Shown one piece after another: positions 9,245 through 17,382 of a stretch of 64,000 nt of DNA. The notes below the pieces were generated by a model. That model did not search any database. It was not told the DNA's origin and saw nothing but the letters and a program-made list of their open reading frames with translations. Every line of letters starts with the position of its first letter. The first letter of the stretch is position 1. The translations under genes were made by a program, and so were the position numbers. Source of the DNA: Paenibacillus uliginis N3/975 (GTDB taxonomy: Bacteria > Bacillota > Bacilli > Paenibacillales > Paenibacillaceae); contig NZ_LT840184.1 of NCBI RefSeq assembly GCF_900177425.1, forward strand, positions 6,364,261-6,428,260, in the 5' to 3' direction.

Positions 9245-9891
9245 GATTTATTCCTCCTTTTATGAATCATGCGGAAGCATAATAAGTCCATTTGCAGGAT
9301 CATACTTCAGCTTCTCCAACCACCTTAATTTTCCTTTTAATTTACCCATAATAGATGACTTGAACCCCCGTCATTATGTTACAATGAACGAAGGACGCGG
9401 GTCACAATCTATGAATCTGGCAGTCTCTCATTCGCCATTCATAGAGGCTTGTTTCTATTGTAGTCCCTATTGTGGAAAATCATTCTCGTTTTTCGCAAAA
9501 AAATTGTTTTTTTCAAGAGATAAGAAAGAATAAACATCGGATTAGAGTGCATCCTTCTTATGCATATTGATCAAATTAGGCGTTTATAGTACTTGGCATG
9601 GTGGTATAAATAGGTATGGAATTTTTAGATTTTTAAATAATTATGGGTGATAAGGTGCTTAACTCACCGTTAAGTGCAACTTTTTTGGTTACATAAGTGT
9701 TTATAACTATATAGGGTGTTTACAATTGAACCTCGGTTATGGCCTTGGGCCATGGTGGGACCTGGAGAGTGGATTAATGGGTCCCGAAGGTGAGGGTTGT
9801 TATATGGGCAAGATGATCAGTCGGAAATAACGAGAGTTCTCGAGCTGCAATGGTGTCTTGGCGTGTAACGACAAAGGGGAGAGGGATCGCA
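9245..9891 (+). other. Long AT-rich intergenic leader upstream of htrA
   Basis: About 650 bases with no supported gene. Two possible hairpins are visible: CTATGAAT at 9409-9416 with ATTCATAG at 9437-9444, and GGGACC at 9757-9762 with GGTCCC at 9780-9785. A weaker CTTAAC/GTTAAG pair followed by T6 lies near 9658-9690. They could form a structured 5' leader or terminator before htrA. No riboswitch or T-box class was recognised. Confidence 0.35.
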
Positions 9892-11262
9892 ATGGGATTG
9901 TTTAAAGATGATTTTTATTCGACGAAAGTATCCAGACGCAGTAAAAAGACGAGCGAGGACCGTCCTGGGCGGGTCAAGTGGCGTTCAAGCCGCCGGCGTA
10001 GAAGTCTGTCTACTTTTCAGATCTCAGCGATCAGTTCGGTGTGCAGTGCGCTAATCGCCGTTCTTTTGTTCAGTCTGCTGACGGGACATCCGTCCACTTC
10101 GTCGAGAATAGCAATAATGAATGGCCAGCCGATTGCACAGACTGAGGGCGATCCGTATGAGCGGCTGGTGAATGCGGCAGCGAAGGTTCGCCCTGCGGTC
10201 GTTAGTGTCGTTACTCATAAGGATCCGAAGCCAATCACTTCGGAAGAGCAAGATAGCAGTGAGTTGGAAGAAGGCATCATCCCTGAAGAAGGTGACATGC
10301 CGGAAGAACTGCCTGAGGATTTCGATTTAGGCGAAGATTTTGACTTTGACTTTGGTGATGACTTCGGCGGCGGTTTGGATGAATCGAAATTGGGATCTGG
10401 CGTTATTTTCAAAAAAATTGAGGGTAAGGCTTACGTCATTACGAATAACCACGTCATTGAAGGTGCCGATTCGCTTGAAGTGGTAACCGTGAAAGGGGAT
10501 ACCAAAGAAGCAACGCTTGTCGGAACAGACCGCGTTAGCGATCTTGCTGTATTGTCGATCGACAGCAAAGGTATTGGTGAAGTAGCAGAGCTTGGTGACT
10601 CCTCCAAGCTGCGTCTGGGTGAGATGGTCTTTGCGATTGGTAATCCACTTGGTCTTGGCGATACGCTGACATCGGGAATTATCAGCTATACAAACCGGGT
10701 TATCCCCGTATCGCTGAACCAGGATGGTGTGTTCGACTGGGAGGCCGAGGTAATCCAGACGGATGCGGCGATTAATGAAGGCAACAGCGGCGGCGCACTG
10801 GTAGATCTAAACGGTAAAGTGATCGGGATTAACACGATGAAGATTGCCGATAAGGGCGTAGAGGGGCTTGGCTTTGCGATTCCTACCAACGATGTGACTG
10901 AAATCGTGAAGGAACTGATGTTGAACGGGAAGATCGCGCGTCCTTATCTTGGCGTGTATACCATAGACCTTAGCAATCCTTATGTTCCGATGAGCAAGCA
11001 GGAAATGAAGGATCTGAAGCTGCCGAAGACGGTCACGGAAGGTGTTATTGTGCTCGATGCTCTGGGACCGGCAAAGGAAGCGGGCCTCAAGCTGAATGAC
11101 GTCATTACGAAGTTCAACGGCAAGCCGATTCATACAACGCTGGATTTGCGTAAATTCCTCTATAAGCAAACGAAGATCGGCGACGATCTGAACGTGACTT
11201 TTTATCGCGGCGGGAAGGAACAGAGCTTGAAGGTGCCACTGGAAGAGAAGCCAGGGGAATAA
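9892..11262 (+). CDS. htrA: Membrane-anchored HtrA-type serine protease with PDZ domain
   Basis: A 456-residue S1C protease/chaperone acting on misfolded proteins outside the membrane. I chose ATG 9892 because AAAGGGGAGAGG lies just upstream; the ATG at 9850 has no such site. Order: basic N-terminus, one membrane helix (about 42-63), an unusually acidic linker (about 110-160, many Glu and Asp), the trypsin-like domain with the triad His in ITNNHVIEG, Asp in VSDLAVLS and Ser in NEGNSGGAL, and a C-terminal PDZ domain (about 360-450). The position between walJ and rlmH is that of B. subtilis yyxA. In relatives such proteases are induced by envelope stress. Confidence 0.95.
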   Translation: MGLFKDDFYSTKVSRRSKKTSEDRPGRVKWRSSRRRRSLSTFQISAISSVCSALIAVLLFSLLTGHPSTSSRIAIMNGQPIAQTEGDPYERLVNAAAKVRPAVVSVVTHKDPKPITSEEQDSSELEEGIIPEEGDMPEELPEDFDLGEDFDFDFGDDFGGGLDESKLGSGVIFKKIEGKAYVITNNHVIEGADSLEVVTVKGDTKEATLVGTDRVSDLAVLSIDSKGIGEVAELGDSSKLRLGEMVFAIGNPLGLGDTLTSGIISYTNRVIPVSLNQDGVFDWEAEVIQTDAAINEGNSGGALVDLNGKVIGINTMKIADKGVEGLGFAIPTNDVTEIVKELMLNGKIARPYLGVYTIDLSNPYVPMSKQEMKDLKLPKTVTEGVIVLDALGPAKEAGLKLNDVITKFNGKPIHTTLDLRKFLYKQTKIGDDLNVTFYRGGKEQSLKVPLEEKPGE

Positions 11263-11431
11263 AAGGAAGGGTGCACAGGGAAAATGCAGGAATCCTGCGG
11301 ATTCTTGGCTGTTTCGACAAAAGCATTTCTTTTTTTCACGTAGTGTGGTAGAACAGAATAGTGGCCATACTTTTAAGATCAGAGGACATGGTGCATAACA
11401 GGATGCGAAAGACAGAAAGGATGCTTATTAA

Positions 11432-11599
11432 ATGTACGTCGTATGCAAGGAACATGTGGAGCTAGCGATCGAGAATTTCGTGGATGAATATGAGGATGCC
11501 CCGGATATTGTCGATTTGAAGGAGACGGAGTTCTCGGACTGGGACCCACCGGTGAAGTGCGCGGAGTGCGAGAAGCATGCGGAATATTTGATTGTGTGA
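11432..11599 (+). CDS. CxxH/CxxC mini-protein
   Basis: A 55-residue protein below common length cut-offs. It contains the motif CKEH near the N-terminus (residues 5-8) and CAEC followed by KH near the C-terminus (residues 43-49), spaced by a short acidic region. This is the pattern of the CxxH/CxxC protein family found next to htrA/yyxA and rlmH in Bacillales. The motifs suggest zinc binding. The start is preceded by AAAGG. A terminator follows at 11661. Its biological role is not known. Confidence 0.85.
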   Translation: MYVVCKEHVELAIENFVDEYEDAPDIVDLKETEFSDWDPPVKCAECEKHAEYLIV

Positions 11600-11660
11600 G
11601 AATATTTTATTATTGAATAGATGAAACGGATGAGGAAGCGTGATGATTTCACGCTCAAGA

Positions 11661-11692
11661 AAAGAGTCACTCAGTGAAGAGTGACTCTTTTT
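11661..11692 (+). terminator. Rho-independent terminator
   Basis: A 12-bp perfect stem (AAAGAGTCACTC with its complement, loop AGTGAA) followed by T5. A smaller hairpin, GCGTGA/TCACGC, lies just before it at 11638-11654. It ends the htrA/CxxH transcript. Confidence 0.88.
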
Positions 11693-11745
11693 CTATCCAT
11701 AGAGCCAGCTGAACAATGTTAGCGACTCTCGATCTATTACTTAGG

Positions 11746-12036
11746 CTACAGCCTAGATTTAATATAGGATAGCTCTCTTTCTAAAAGCGTAACCCTGTAG
11801 TTTAGCTGCTCCACATTAGCGGTACCTGTACTTGCACGACCGGATAGGGCTTGGGTTAACTCGTCGACCTGTGCTTGTAATGACGTAATAGTTGTAATAA
11901 AAATATCATAATCATTGATTATAGTATCGAGGTACTCGTTGACTTCATCCATTTCATAGCCTTTTACGAATGTACCTACTACTCGAAATTCTTTCTCATT
12001 TATCTCGATCGGGCTTAGAGATATATTGTCCAACAT
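11746..12036 (-). CDS. Small DivIVA-domain (GpsB-like) protein
   Basis: A 96-residue protein. The first 50 residues fit the DivIVA/GpsB N-terminal domain: LSPIEINEKEF, then GYEMDEVNEYLDTIINDYD, the usual GY..DEVD.FLD pattern. A coiled-coil stretch follows (about 55-95, with LQAQVDELTQAL and LLERELSYIKS). GpsB and DivIVA organise division and wall synthesis at curved membranes. This one is shorter than DivIVA and lacks the standard GpsB C-terminal motif, so it is a divergent small member. The start is at ATG 12036 with a TGGAG-type site. It lies opposite to its neighbours, next to the CxxH gene and rlmH. Confidence 0.75.
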   Translation of the reverse strand: MLDNISLSPIEINEKEFRVVGTFVKGYEMDEVNEYLDTIINDYDIFITTITSLQAQVDELTQALSGRASTGTANVEQLNYRVTLLERELSYIKSRL

Positions 12037-12211
12037 CGAATCAACTCCATTCCATTACTTGTTTCACTTAATCCTAGTTCATCATCCTTGTAAGTATTTG
12101 TCAATGGCTTTGTTATGTCCATCCGCACGGAGATGGGCTTAGAAGATAGACTCGGTGAAAAATTATGTTAGAATGAACGTCATAACAGCAGAGTTAAGGA
12201 GCGGTAGCGCT

Positions 12212-12691
12212 ATGAATATACAGATTGTAAGTGTTGGCAAGTTGAAGGAGAAGTATCTGGTGCAGGGTATCCAGGAATACGCAAAGCGTCTCGGGCCGTA
12301 CGTGAAGTTCCAGATGCTTGAGGTGCCGGATGAGAAGGCGCCCGAGAATATGAGTGAGGCGGAGATGCGCCAAGTGCAGGAGCGGGAGGGTGCGGGCATT
12401 CTTAGCCACATTAAGCAGGACACCCACGTCATCGCCCTGGCCATCGGCGGCCAGTTGTGGTCCAGCGAGGACCTGGCTGCACATATCAATAAGCTTGGCA
12501 CCTATGGGACAAGCACCATCGCTTTTGTGATCGGCGGCTCTAACGGGCTGTCTGAGGAAGTATTGAAGCGAGCCCAGACCAAGCTGAGCTTCGGGCGAAT
12601 GACGCTGCCGCACCAGCTGATGCGGCTGGTGCTGGTGGAGCAAATCTACCGTGCGGTTAAGATTAATCGGGGGGAACCGTACCATAAATAG
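12212..12691 (+). CDS. rlmH: 23S rRNA pseudouridine-1915 N3-methyltransferase RlmH
   Basis: A 159-residue SPOUT-class methyltransferase, the exact usual length of RlmH when started at ATG 12212 (AAGGAG upstream). It methylates pseudouridine 1915 in helix 69 of 23S rRNA. Visible motifs are the SAM-binding knot FVIGGSNGLSEEVL, the LPHQLMRLVLVEQIYRA signature and the C-terminal RGEPYHK. An in-frame ATG at 12155 would add 19 unlikely residues. The last 18 bases are the putative attachment core repeated four more times downstream. In staphylococci this same gene end is the insertion site of SCC elements. Confidence 0.96.
   Translation: MNIQIVSVGKLKEKYLVQGIQEYAKRLGPYVKFQMLEVPDEKAPENMSEAEMRQVQEREGAGILSHIKQDTHVIALAIGGQLWSSEDLAAHINKLGTYGTSTIAFVIGGSNGLSEEVLKRAQTKLSFGRMTLPHQLMRLVLVEQIYRAVKINRGEPYHK
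12674..12691 (+). repeat. SCC-like attachment core, site 1, in the rlmH 3' end
   Basis: GAACCGTACCATAAATAG encodes the last residues E-P-Y-H-K and the stop of RlmH. The 14-base core GAACCGTAYCATAA recurs on the same strand at 16627, 22873, 43335 and 48988, always between genes. After this copy the sequence continues GGCGAAAAATTA, resembled by the flank of site 4. Confidence 0.75.
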
Positions 12692-12763
12692 GGCGAAAAA
12701 TTATTTCTGGGCAAAGTTCTCGCTTTGGTGGTTCGGGATTTTTCTTCTTCCCAATCAAAATAA

Positions 12764-12791
12764 GCTGACATCGATATTTGTCGATGTCAGC
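12764..12791 (-). terminator. Perfect inverted repeat, probable minus-strand terminator
   Basis: An 11-bp perfect stem (GCTGACATCGA with its complement, 6-nt loop). On the minus strand it is followed by TTATTTTG and it lies downstream of the VOC remnant, so it was probably that gene's terminator. Confidence 0.6.
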
Positions 12792-12822
12792 CCCATTGTA
12801 CGTGGCTCTATTGCGGCTTCAG

Positions 12823-12972
12823 CTATTTCTCGCATCCGTCAAAAATGGATTGAATCTCTTCTAGGCTAACGTCTTCTACTTGAGAGGTTATCAACCATAC
12901 ACTCCCAAATGGATCAACCACTCTTCCCACTCGTTCCCCGCATGCCATGGTTGTTGCGTGGCGATTTTTCAT
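12823..12972 (-). pseudogene. Glyoxalase/VOC-family protein, C-terminal remnant
   Basis: A 49-codon open frame, too short for a complete enzyme. The residues ERVGRVVDPFGSVWLITSQVED match the C-terminal metal-site region of PhnB/glyoxalase-like VOC proteins, where GDR.G.V.DPFGH.W..ATH.ED is typical. It ends at a normal stop with a hairpin terminator behind it. The N-terminal two thirds of the gene are missing upstream. An internal ATG and no good ribosome site argue for a decayed fragment just inside the first attachment-like site. Confidence 0.65.
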
Positions 12973-13009
12973 TTTAGATTCAGATCAGAGGCCTGAGTAG
13001 TTACCCATA

Positions 13010-13807
13010 TTATTTATTTTCCGTTTTTAAAACCCAATAGTCTCTCAGTTGAGTAAGATCTTCAGAGAGTGCAAAACGATAGAGTTTATTAGAGTCAGTT
13101 GTGACATCAAAGGTATGATCAACTACTGCGAATGCATCAGCAGATATATACTGATAGGTTATGGATTTAATTGGTTCAGCGATATAGCCTTTTTTGGTGA
13201 TGAAATTTTCGACTTTTGCATATGCGTCATCAAGAGTAAATTCTTTAATTCCCGTATCGAGTCGTTCAGATATCAGTTTATCCGTTGAAGGTGTATCAAT
13301 CTCAATATCTAGGTTAGGACCACCCGTGCATTTGATGCGAATGAGTTCACCTGTACCTCCATCGATCTCAACTAACAAACGATAAGAGGATGTAATGCCT
13401 ACCTGAGCCCACCACTGAGAACGATTTTTACTACTTTCAGGAGAATAAGACATTTCAAGCGTTTGATTATCAAGTTTTTCGCCAAAAAATTTAAATATTT
13501 CTTGGGCGGCTATTTCAGCAGCTTCTTGTAAAGATAAATCTTTTGAACTAGGTGCTTTACTTAGAGTATGAGGGGAATAGATCGCCTGATAATTAGCTTT
13601 TACATAGCCAGTAGGGATTTGTTCATTCACTATGTAGGAAGGTTTAGAGATATTGTAAGTAGTAGGGACCTTGTCTTTAGTTCCTAGTTCACTAGCAACT
13701 GCGACTTGTGTGAGTATCAGGGAAGAGACCCCTATGAAAGTAATGAGTTTAAAACCTTTAAAACTGTTTTTTACAACATTTCTTGAATGTAATGATTTTC
13801 GAGACAT
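13010..13807 (-). CDS. Secreted protein of unknown function (PepSY-like features)
   Basis: A 265-residue protein started at ATG 13807 behind AAGGAGGAC; in-frame codons further upstream look like non-coding extension. The N-terminus has a basic stretch and a hydrophobic segment (about 17-38), ending at a likely signal-peptidase site near VAVASE. The mature part has two repeated alpha/beta-looking units (about 95-170 and 190-265). The region LDDAYAKVENFITKKGYIAE resembles PepSY/YPEB-type folds, but only loosely. It is transcribed away from the two-component genes at 14002 and is a candidate target or accessory of that system. The gene is AT-rich compared with the chromosomal core. Confidence 0.7.
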   Translation of the reverse strand: MSRKSLHSRNVVKNSFKGFKLITFIGVSSLILTQVAVASELGTKDKVPTTYNISKPSYIVNEQIPTGYVKANYQAIYSPHTLSKAPSSKDLSLQEAAEIAAQEIFKFFGEKLDNQTLEMSYSPESSKNRSQWWAQVGITSSYRLLVEIDGGTGELIRIKCTGGPNLDIEIDTPSTDKLISERLDTGIKEFTLDDAYAKVENFITKKGYIAEPIKSITYQYISADAFAVVDHTFDVTTDSNKLYRFALSEDLTQLRDYWVLKTENK

Positions 13808-14001
13808 TTTGTTGTCCTCCTTATTATTTGTAGTTGATGACAATGCAAGAATAATAAAAAGATATATAGGTTGTATCATAAAGTTATTATAGAGTTGTAA
13901 AAAAAAGAATATTATCAATATTTGAGTATTCATGCGAGATAATAAGGTGTATTTTAGAAAAGAATAGTACATCTAGTGGTTTAATATGATGGGGTGAAAA
14001 C

Positions 14002-14649
14002 ATGGCAGATATCCTAGTAGTAGAAGATGAAAAGGCAATTAATGAATTAATAAGGAGAAACCTAAGTTTGGTAGGGCATACCTGCGATTTGGCTATGGAT
14101 GGTGAGACAGCCGTAGAAATAATCAAAAATAAAAGTTTTGATTTAATTATATTAGACATTATGTTACCTGAAATGGATGGATTTGAGGTATTGGAACAAG
14201 CAAAAGATATGCCTACTATTCTTTTAACGGCTAGAAGAAGCGTAGAGGATCGGGTAAAGGGGCTTGTCATGGGTGCAGATGATTATCTGACAAAACCCTT
14301 TGAAATGTTAGAGCTGTTGGCAAGAGTAGAAGCGATATTAAGACGAACCAAGAAGGATGAAGATACATTTGCAATAGATGATGTCAGGGTTGAATTACAT
14401 AGTAGAAGGCTTTTTTTGAAGGATAATGCAGTTGAATGTACACCTAAGGAATTTGAGCTATTAGAGGTACTTATAAAAAATAGAAATATTGCTTTATCTA
14501 GAGAGAAGATTTTAGAGTTGGTATGGGGATATGAATATATGGGAGAAACAAGGACGGTAGATGTTCATATTCAGAAGCTAAGAAAAAAGTTGGGGTTGGA
14601 GAAAAGAATTGTAACCGTGTATAAGCTAGGTTATCGGCTAGAGGTGTAG
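14002..14649 (+). CDS. OmpR-family response regulator
   Basis: A 215-residue regulator with a receiver domain (EDE at 8-10, phosphoacceptor Asp52 in ILDIMLP, LLTAR, YLTKPF) and a winged-helix domain (CTPKEFELLEVL, ETRTVDVHIQKLRKK). The stop lies one base before the kinase gene at 14651, so the two form one unit. Upstream is the divergent secreted protein at 13807. Codon use is strongly A/T-rich, unlike rlmH and the wal operon, which suggests acquisition from another genome. Confidence 0.9.
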   Translation: MADILVVEDEKAINELIRRNLSLVGHTCDLAMDGETAVEIIKNKSFDLIILDIMLPEMDGFEVLEQAKDMPTILLTARRSVEDRVKGLVMGADDYLTKPFEMLELLARVEAILRRTKKDEDTFAIDDVRVELHSRRLFLKDNAVECTPKEFELLEVLIKNRNIALSREKILELVWGYEYMGETRTVDVHIQKLRKKLGLEKRIVTVYKLGYRLEV

Positions 14650-14650
14650 G

Positions 14651-16042
14651 ATGAAAAATAAAACCTACATATGGACACTGGTATTATTTTTACTGATTAT
14701 TAATGTTGGGATTATGATGTTTAGTATTGTGAATACAAAACATAACCTTTCAGGCCTGAAGGGGAGCTATCTAAGAGAGCAAAATTTTTTAGTGAATAGT
14801 ATGACGAAAGACATCGTGGCTATGAAAAATAAAGGCTATGAAACAGACACTGCTATTGCTCATTCTTATGATTCGTATGCGATGCAATATGAAGTTCAAA
14901 GAATTTATTTGCAGATGTATAAAGATAAAGCGAGGATATATTCCAGTTTACCTATAGAAGTAACATTAAGTGATAAAGAAATGCATGAAGAAAAAGAAAC
15001 AACAGAGATAACTGTTGTGACACTAAATGGAAGTAAATACATGCAAATATCTGGGTACTTACCAGAGCCGTATAGCCAATATGCATTAGTCTATTATGCA
15101 GACATAACAGATACAGTAAATGAGTGGCAAAAGATGAATAACTCATTATTTATTACAGGTATCATATTTTCAGGAGTTTTAAGTATATGCTTGTATATTT
15201 TATTAGAATATCTTTTTGAACCACTTGAAAGAATTTCATCTATTTCAAATCAGATTGCCAATGGTGAATACAAAGAAAAGCTAGAGATTAGGGGTGGCGA
15301 AGAAATAGCAAAGGTTGTACAAAGTTTTAATACGATGGCGGATAAAATTCAGTTCCAGATGGAAGAGCTTGAGAATCATGCGAGAGAAAAGCAGAGATTG
15401 ATCGATGATTTGGCACATGAATTAAGAACTCCATTAACTGCAATCTATGGATATGCTGAATATATGCAGAAGACGCATTTAAGTGAGGAAGATAAGTATG
15501 CTGCAACCGATTATATTTTATCAGAGAGTAAAAGGTTGAAAAATATTTCGGAAAGTTTATTGGAACTGGTCATCATACGAGAAGAAAAAGAAATAGAAAT
15601 GGTACAAATTGAAATAGAGCAGTTGTTTACAAAAATTCATCAAACCGAAAATATTAAGCTCAAGGAAAAAGGAATAGAGTTCGTATATTACAACGAGTTG
15701 AAGAAGATAGAGGGAAATGAAGATTTAATAGAAAGTATGGTTTTGAACTTAGTAGACAATGCAATAAACGCATGCAGCACAGAAGGTAAAATTACGATGC
15801 GAGCTTATGTTGAACAAGAGAAGAAAATTATTGAAGTCGAAGATAACGGAAAGGGAATGACAGAGAAGCAGCTCCTTCAGGTGACAGAAGCATTTTATAG
15901 AATAGATAAGGCAAGGAGTAGAAAAGAAGGAGGGACTGGATTGGGACTCGCATTATGTGCGCAGATTGCTAAGAAGCATCATGCAGAGTTATCTTTTTCT
16001 TCAATACCTAATGAGAAAACAGTTGTAAAGGTAACTTTTTAA
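14651..16042 (+). CDS. Membrane sensor histidine kinase
   Basis: A 463-residue partner of the regulator at 14002. TM1 (about 7-27), an extracellular sensor of about 135 residues, TM2 (about 167-187), HAMP (about 188-240), HisKA with His256 in DDLAHELRTP, and HATPase with the N box (NLVDNAINAC), DNGKGM and GGTGLGLAL. All catalytic boxes are intact. The signal is unknown. The A/T-rich composition matches the regulator. Confidence 0.9.
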   Translation: MKNKTYIWTLVLFLLIINVGIMMFSIVNTKHNLSGLKGSYLREQNFLVNSMTKDIVAMKNKGYETDTAIAHSYDSYAMQYEVQRIYLQMYKDKARIYSSLPIEVTLSDKEMHEEKETTEITVVTLNGSKYMQISGYLPEPYSQYALVYYADITDTVNEWQKMNNSLFITGIIFSGVLSICLYILLEYLFEPLERISSISNQIANGEYKEKLEIRGGEEIAKVVQSFNTMADKIQFQMEELENHAREKQRLIDDLAHELRTPLTAIYGYAEYMQKTHLSEEDKYAATDYILSESKRLKNISESLLELVIIREEKEIEMVQIEIEQLFTKIHQTENIKLKEKGIEFVYYNELKKIEGNEDLIESMVLNLVDNAINACSTEGKITMRAYVEQEKKIIEVEDNGKGMTEKQLLQVTEAFYRIDKARSRKEGGTGLGLALCAQIAKKHHAELSFSSIPNEKTVVKVTF

Positions 16043-16138
16043 GAATGTTAACTTAAAAGATGCTAAGAACCTTACTTTAGGAAGAGCTAGCCCTGACAAG
16101 CGCCTAATCCAAAAGGATGATCATTAGAGGTAGAATAT

Positions 16139-16408
16139 ATGGACGAAGACGAGGAGGAGCCTCCGGCTTGGGCACTGAACTTGCTCCAGAACCTGGGGAG
16201 ATATGTATTTAGCAGTGGGCATGTGTTCGCTTCCGGTGATCATATGGATGCCAATGGTCCAATCTGGCTTGGGTCCGACACAAAGCTGACCGCGCTTGCT
16301 TATATAGATGATCCGCAGCTTCCTGCCGTAGATACACCGACCGGGCGAGTTGAATTTGTGCAAATGGTCGGCATTACCGCGGATGAACTGGAGACGATGA
16401 AAACCTGA
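16139..16408 (+). pseudogene. Suppressor-of-fused (SUFU)-like protein, C-terminal remnant
   Basis: 89 codons. The residues LLQNLGRYVFSSGHVFASGD, followed by HMDANGPIWL, and VEFVQMVGITADELETMK near the end fit the C-terminal part of bacterial suppressor-of-fused-domain proteins, which are normally about twice this length or more. In the same frame an upstream TGA lies at 16118, so the N-terminal half is gone. There is no good ribosome site before the first ATG. Its GC content is higher than that of the kinase just upstream. It sits shortly before attachment-like site 2. Confidence 0.6.
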
Positions 16409-16574
16409 AGTACGCTAGGAATGCTATCCAATTTGATACGGCAGGGACGGATAGTTACGAAAGGTGAATGAACTGGTTCCTTTTGAAAATTGCAAGGGAA
16501 ATTCCCAAAGTGAGTCTAAGGGTATCATCCGACGATTATGAGGAGGACGTGCTAGCAACGCACTGGTGACTATG

Positions 16575-16602
16575 AAAGGGCGCTCAATCGGGTGCCTTTT
16601 TC
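16575..16602 (+). terminator. Imperfect hairpin with T tract
   Basis: GGCGC pairs with GTGCC (one G-T pair), flanked by AAAG and followed by T5. It lies between the SUFU remnant and attachment-like site 2 and is a probable old terminator. Confidence 0.5.
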
Positions 16603-16620
16603 ATTTCGCCCTATAGATGA

Positions 16621-16656
16621 TAAGCTGAACCGTACCATAAGTAGGTCGGAATTTTT
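16621..16656 (+). repeat. SCC-like attachment site 2 (36-bp direct repeat, left copy)
   Basis: Contains the core GAACCGTACCATAAGTAG at 16627-16644, one base different from the rlmH end. The full 36 bases are identical to 22867-22902. The pair brackets the 6.2-kb ABC/two-component block. Confidence 0.8.
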
Positions 16657-16698
16657 TTTGAATAATAAATTTAATCCAATCGTAAGGATGATCTGCAT

Positions 16699-17382
16699 AT
16701 GAAAATTTTATTAGTCGAAGATGATAAGACGATCGCATCGGGTCTGGAATATTCGCTGCAGCAAGATGGTTTTCCAACCGTTCTCTGCCATGATGTCGCC
16801 TCAGCCAAAAAGGTGCTCGCCGAAGACATCGATCAGTTCGCTTTATGCTTGTTCGATTTACAGCTTCCGGACGGAAGCGGCTATGAATTGTGTAAGATGG
16901 TGAAAGAGCGGCGAGACATTCCGGTCATCTTCTTAACGGTAATCGACGATGAGGTCAATGTCGTTATGGGGCTTGACATGGGAGCCGACGATTATATTAC
17001 AAAACCTTTTCGAGTTCGTGAGCTGCTCTCCCGGATCAAGTCCGTCTTGCGGAGATACCAGAAGCCGTCCCACACCAGAGCGATCATAGACATCGACAAT
17101 GTCCGAATCAATACGCTGGAAGGCAAAGTACATAAAAACGGCGCCGAAATTTCATTGACCGCCTTAGAGTATCGCTTATTGCTGATCTTCGGCAGCCACA
17201 TTGGACAGGTTCTCACAAGGAATCAGCTTCTAGAGCAAATCTGGGACGTGGCTGGCGACTTCGTGAACGACAATACGTTAACGGTTTATATCAAAAGGCT
17301 GAGGGAAAAGCTGGAGGATGATCCAGGGCATCCGACATTGATCAAAACGGTACGCGGTTTAGGCTATAAGGTCGGTGATTAG
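16699..17382 (+). CDS. OmpR-family response regulator of an ABC-linked system
   Basis: A 227-residue regulator. Receiver domain with EDD at 7-9, phosphoacceptor Asp53 in LFDLQLPDG, FLTV and YITKPF; winged helix with LTALEYRLLL and DNTLTVYIKRLREK. The start follows AAGGATGA. The kinase gene begins at once (stop TAG, then ATG). Its place upstream of a short-loop kinase, a VanZ-like gene and an ABC transporter suggests it switches on the transporter in response to a membrane-active compound, as in BceRS-type systems. That role is inference. Confidence 0.9.
   Translation: MKILLVEDDKTIASGLEYSLQQDGFPTVLCHDVASAKKVLAEDIDQFALCLFDLQLPDGSGYELCKMVKERRDIPVIFLTVIDDEVNVVMGLDMGADDYITKPFRVRELLSRIKSVLRRYQKPSHTRAIIDIDNVRINTLEGKVHKNGAEISLTALEYRLLLIFGSHIGQVLTRNQLLEQIWDVAGDFVNDNTLTVYIKRLREKLEDDPGHPTLIKTVRGLGYKVGD

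Noticed and set aside
9721..9850. T-box or other known riboswitch before htrA
   Set aside because: The GGGACC/GGTCCC stem was considered, but the T-box sequence and other class signatures are absent.
12651..12869. 72-codon frame overlapping the rlmH end
   Set aside because: It overlaps rlmH out of frame, lacks a ribosome site and runs through a hairpin and the VOC remnant.
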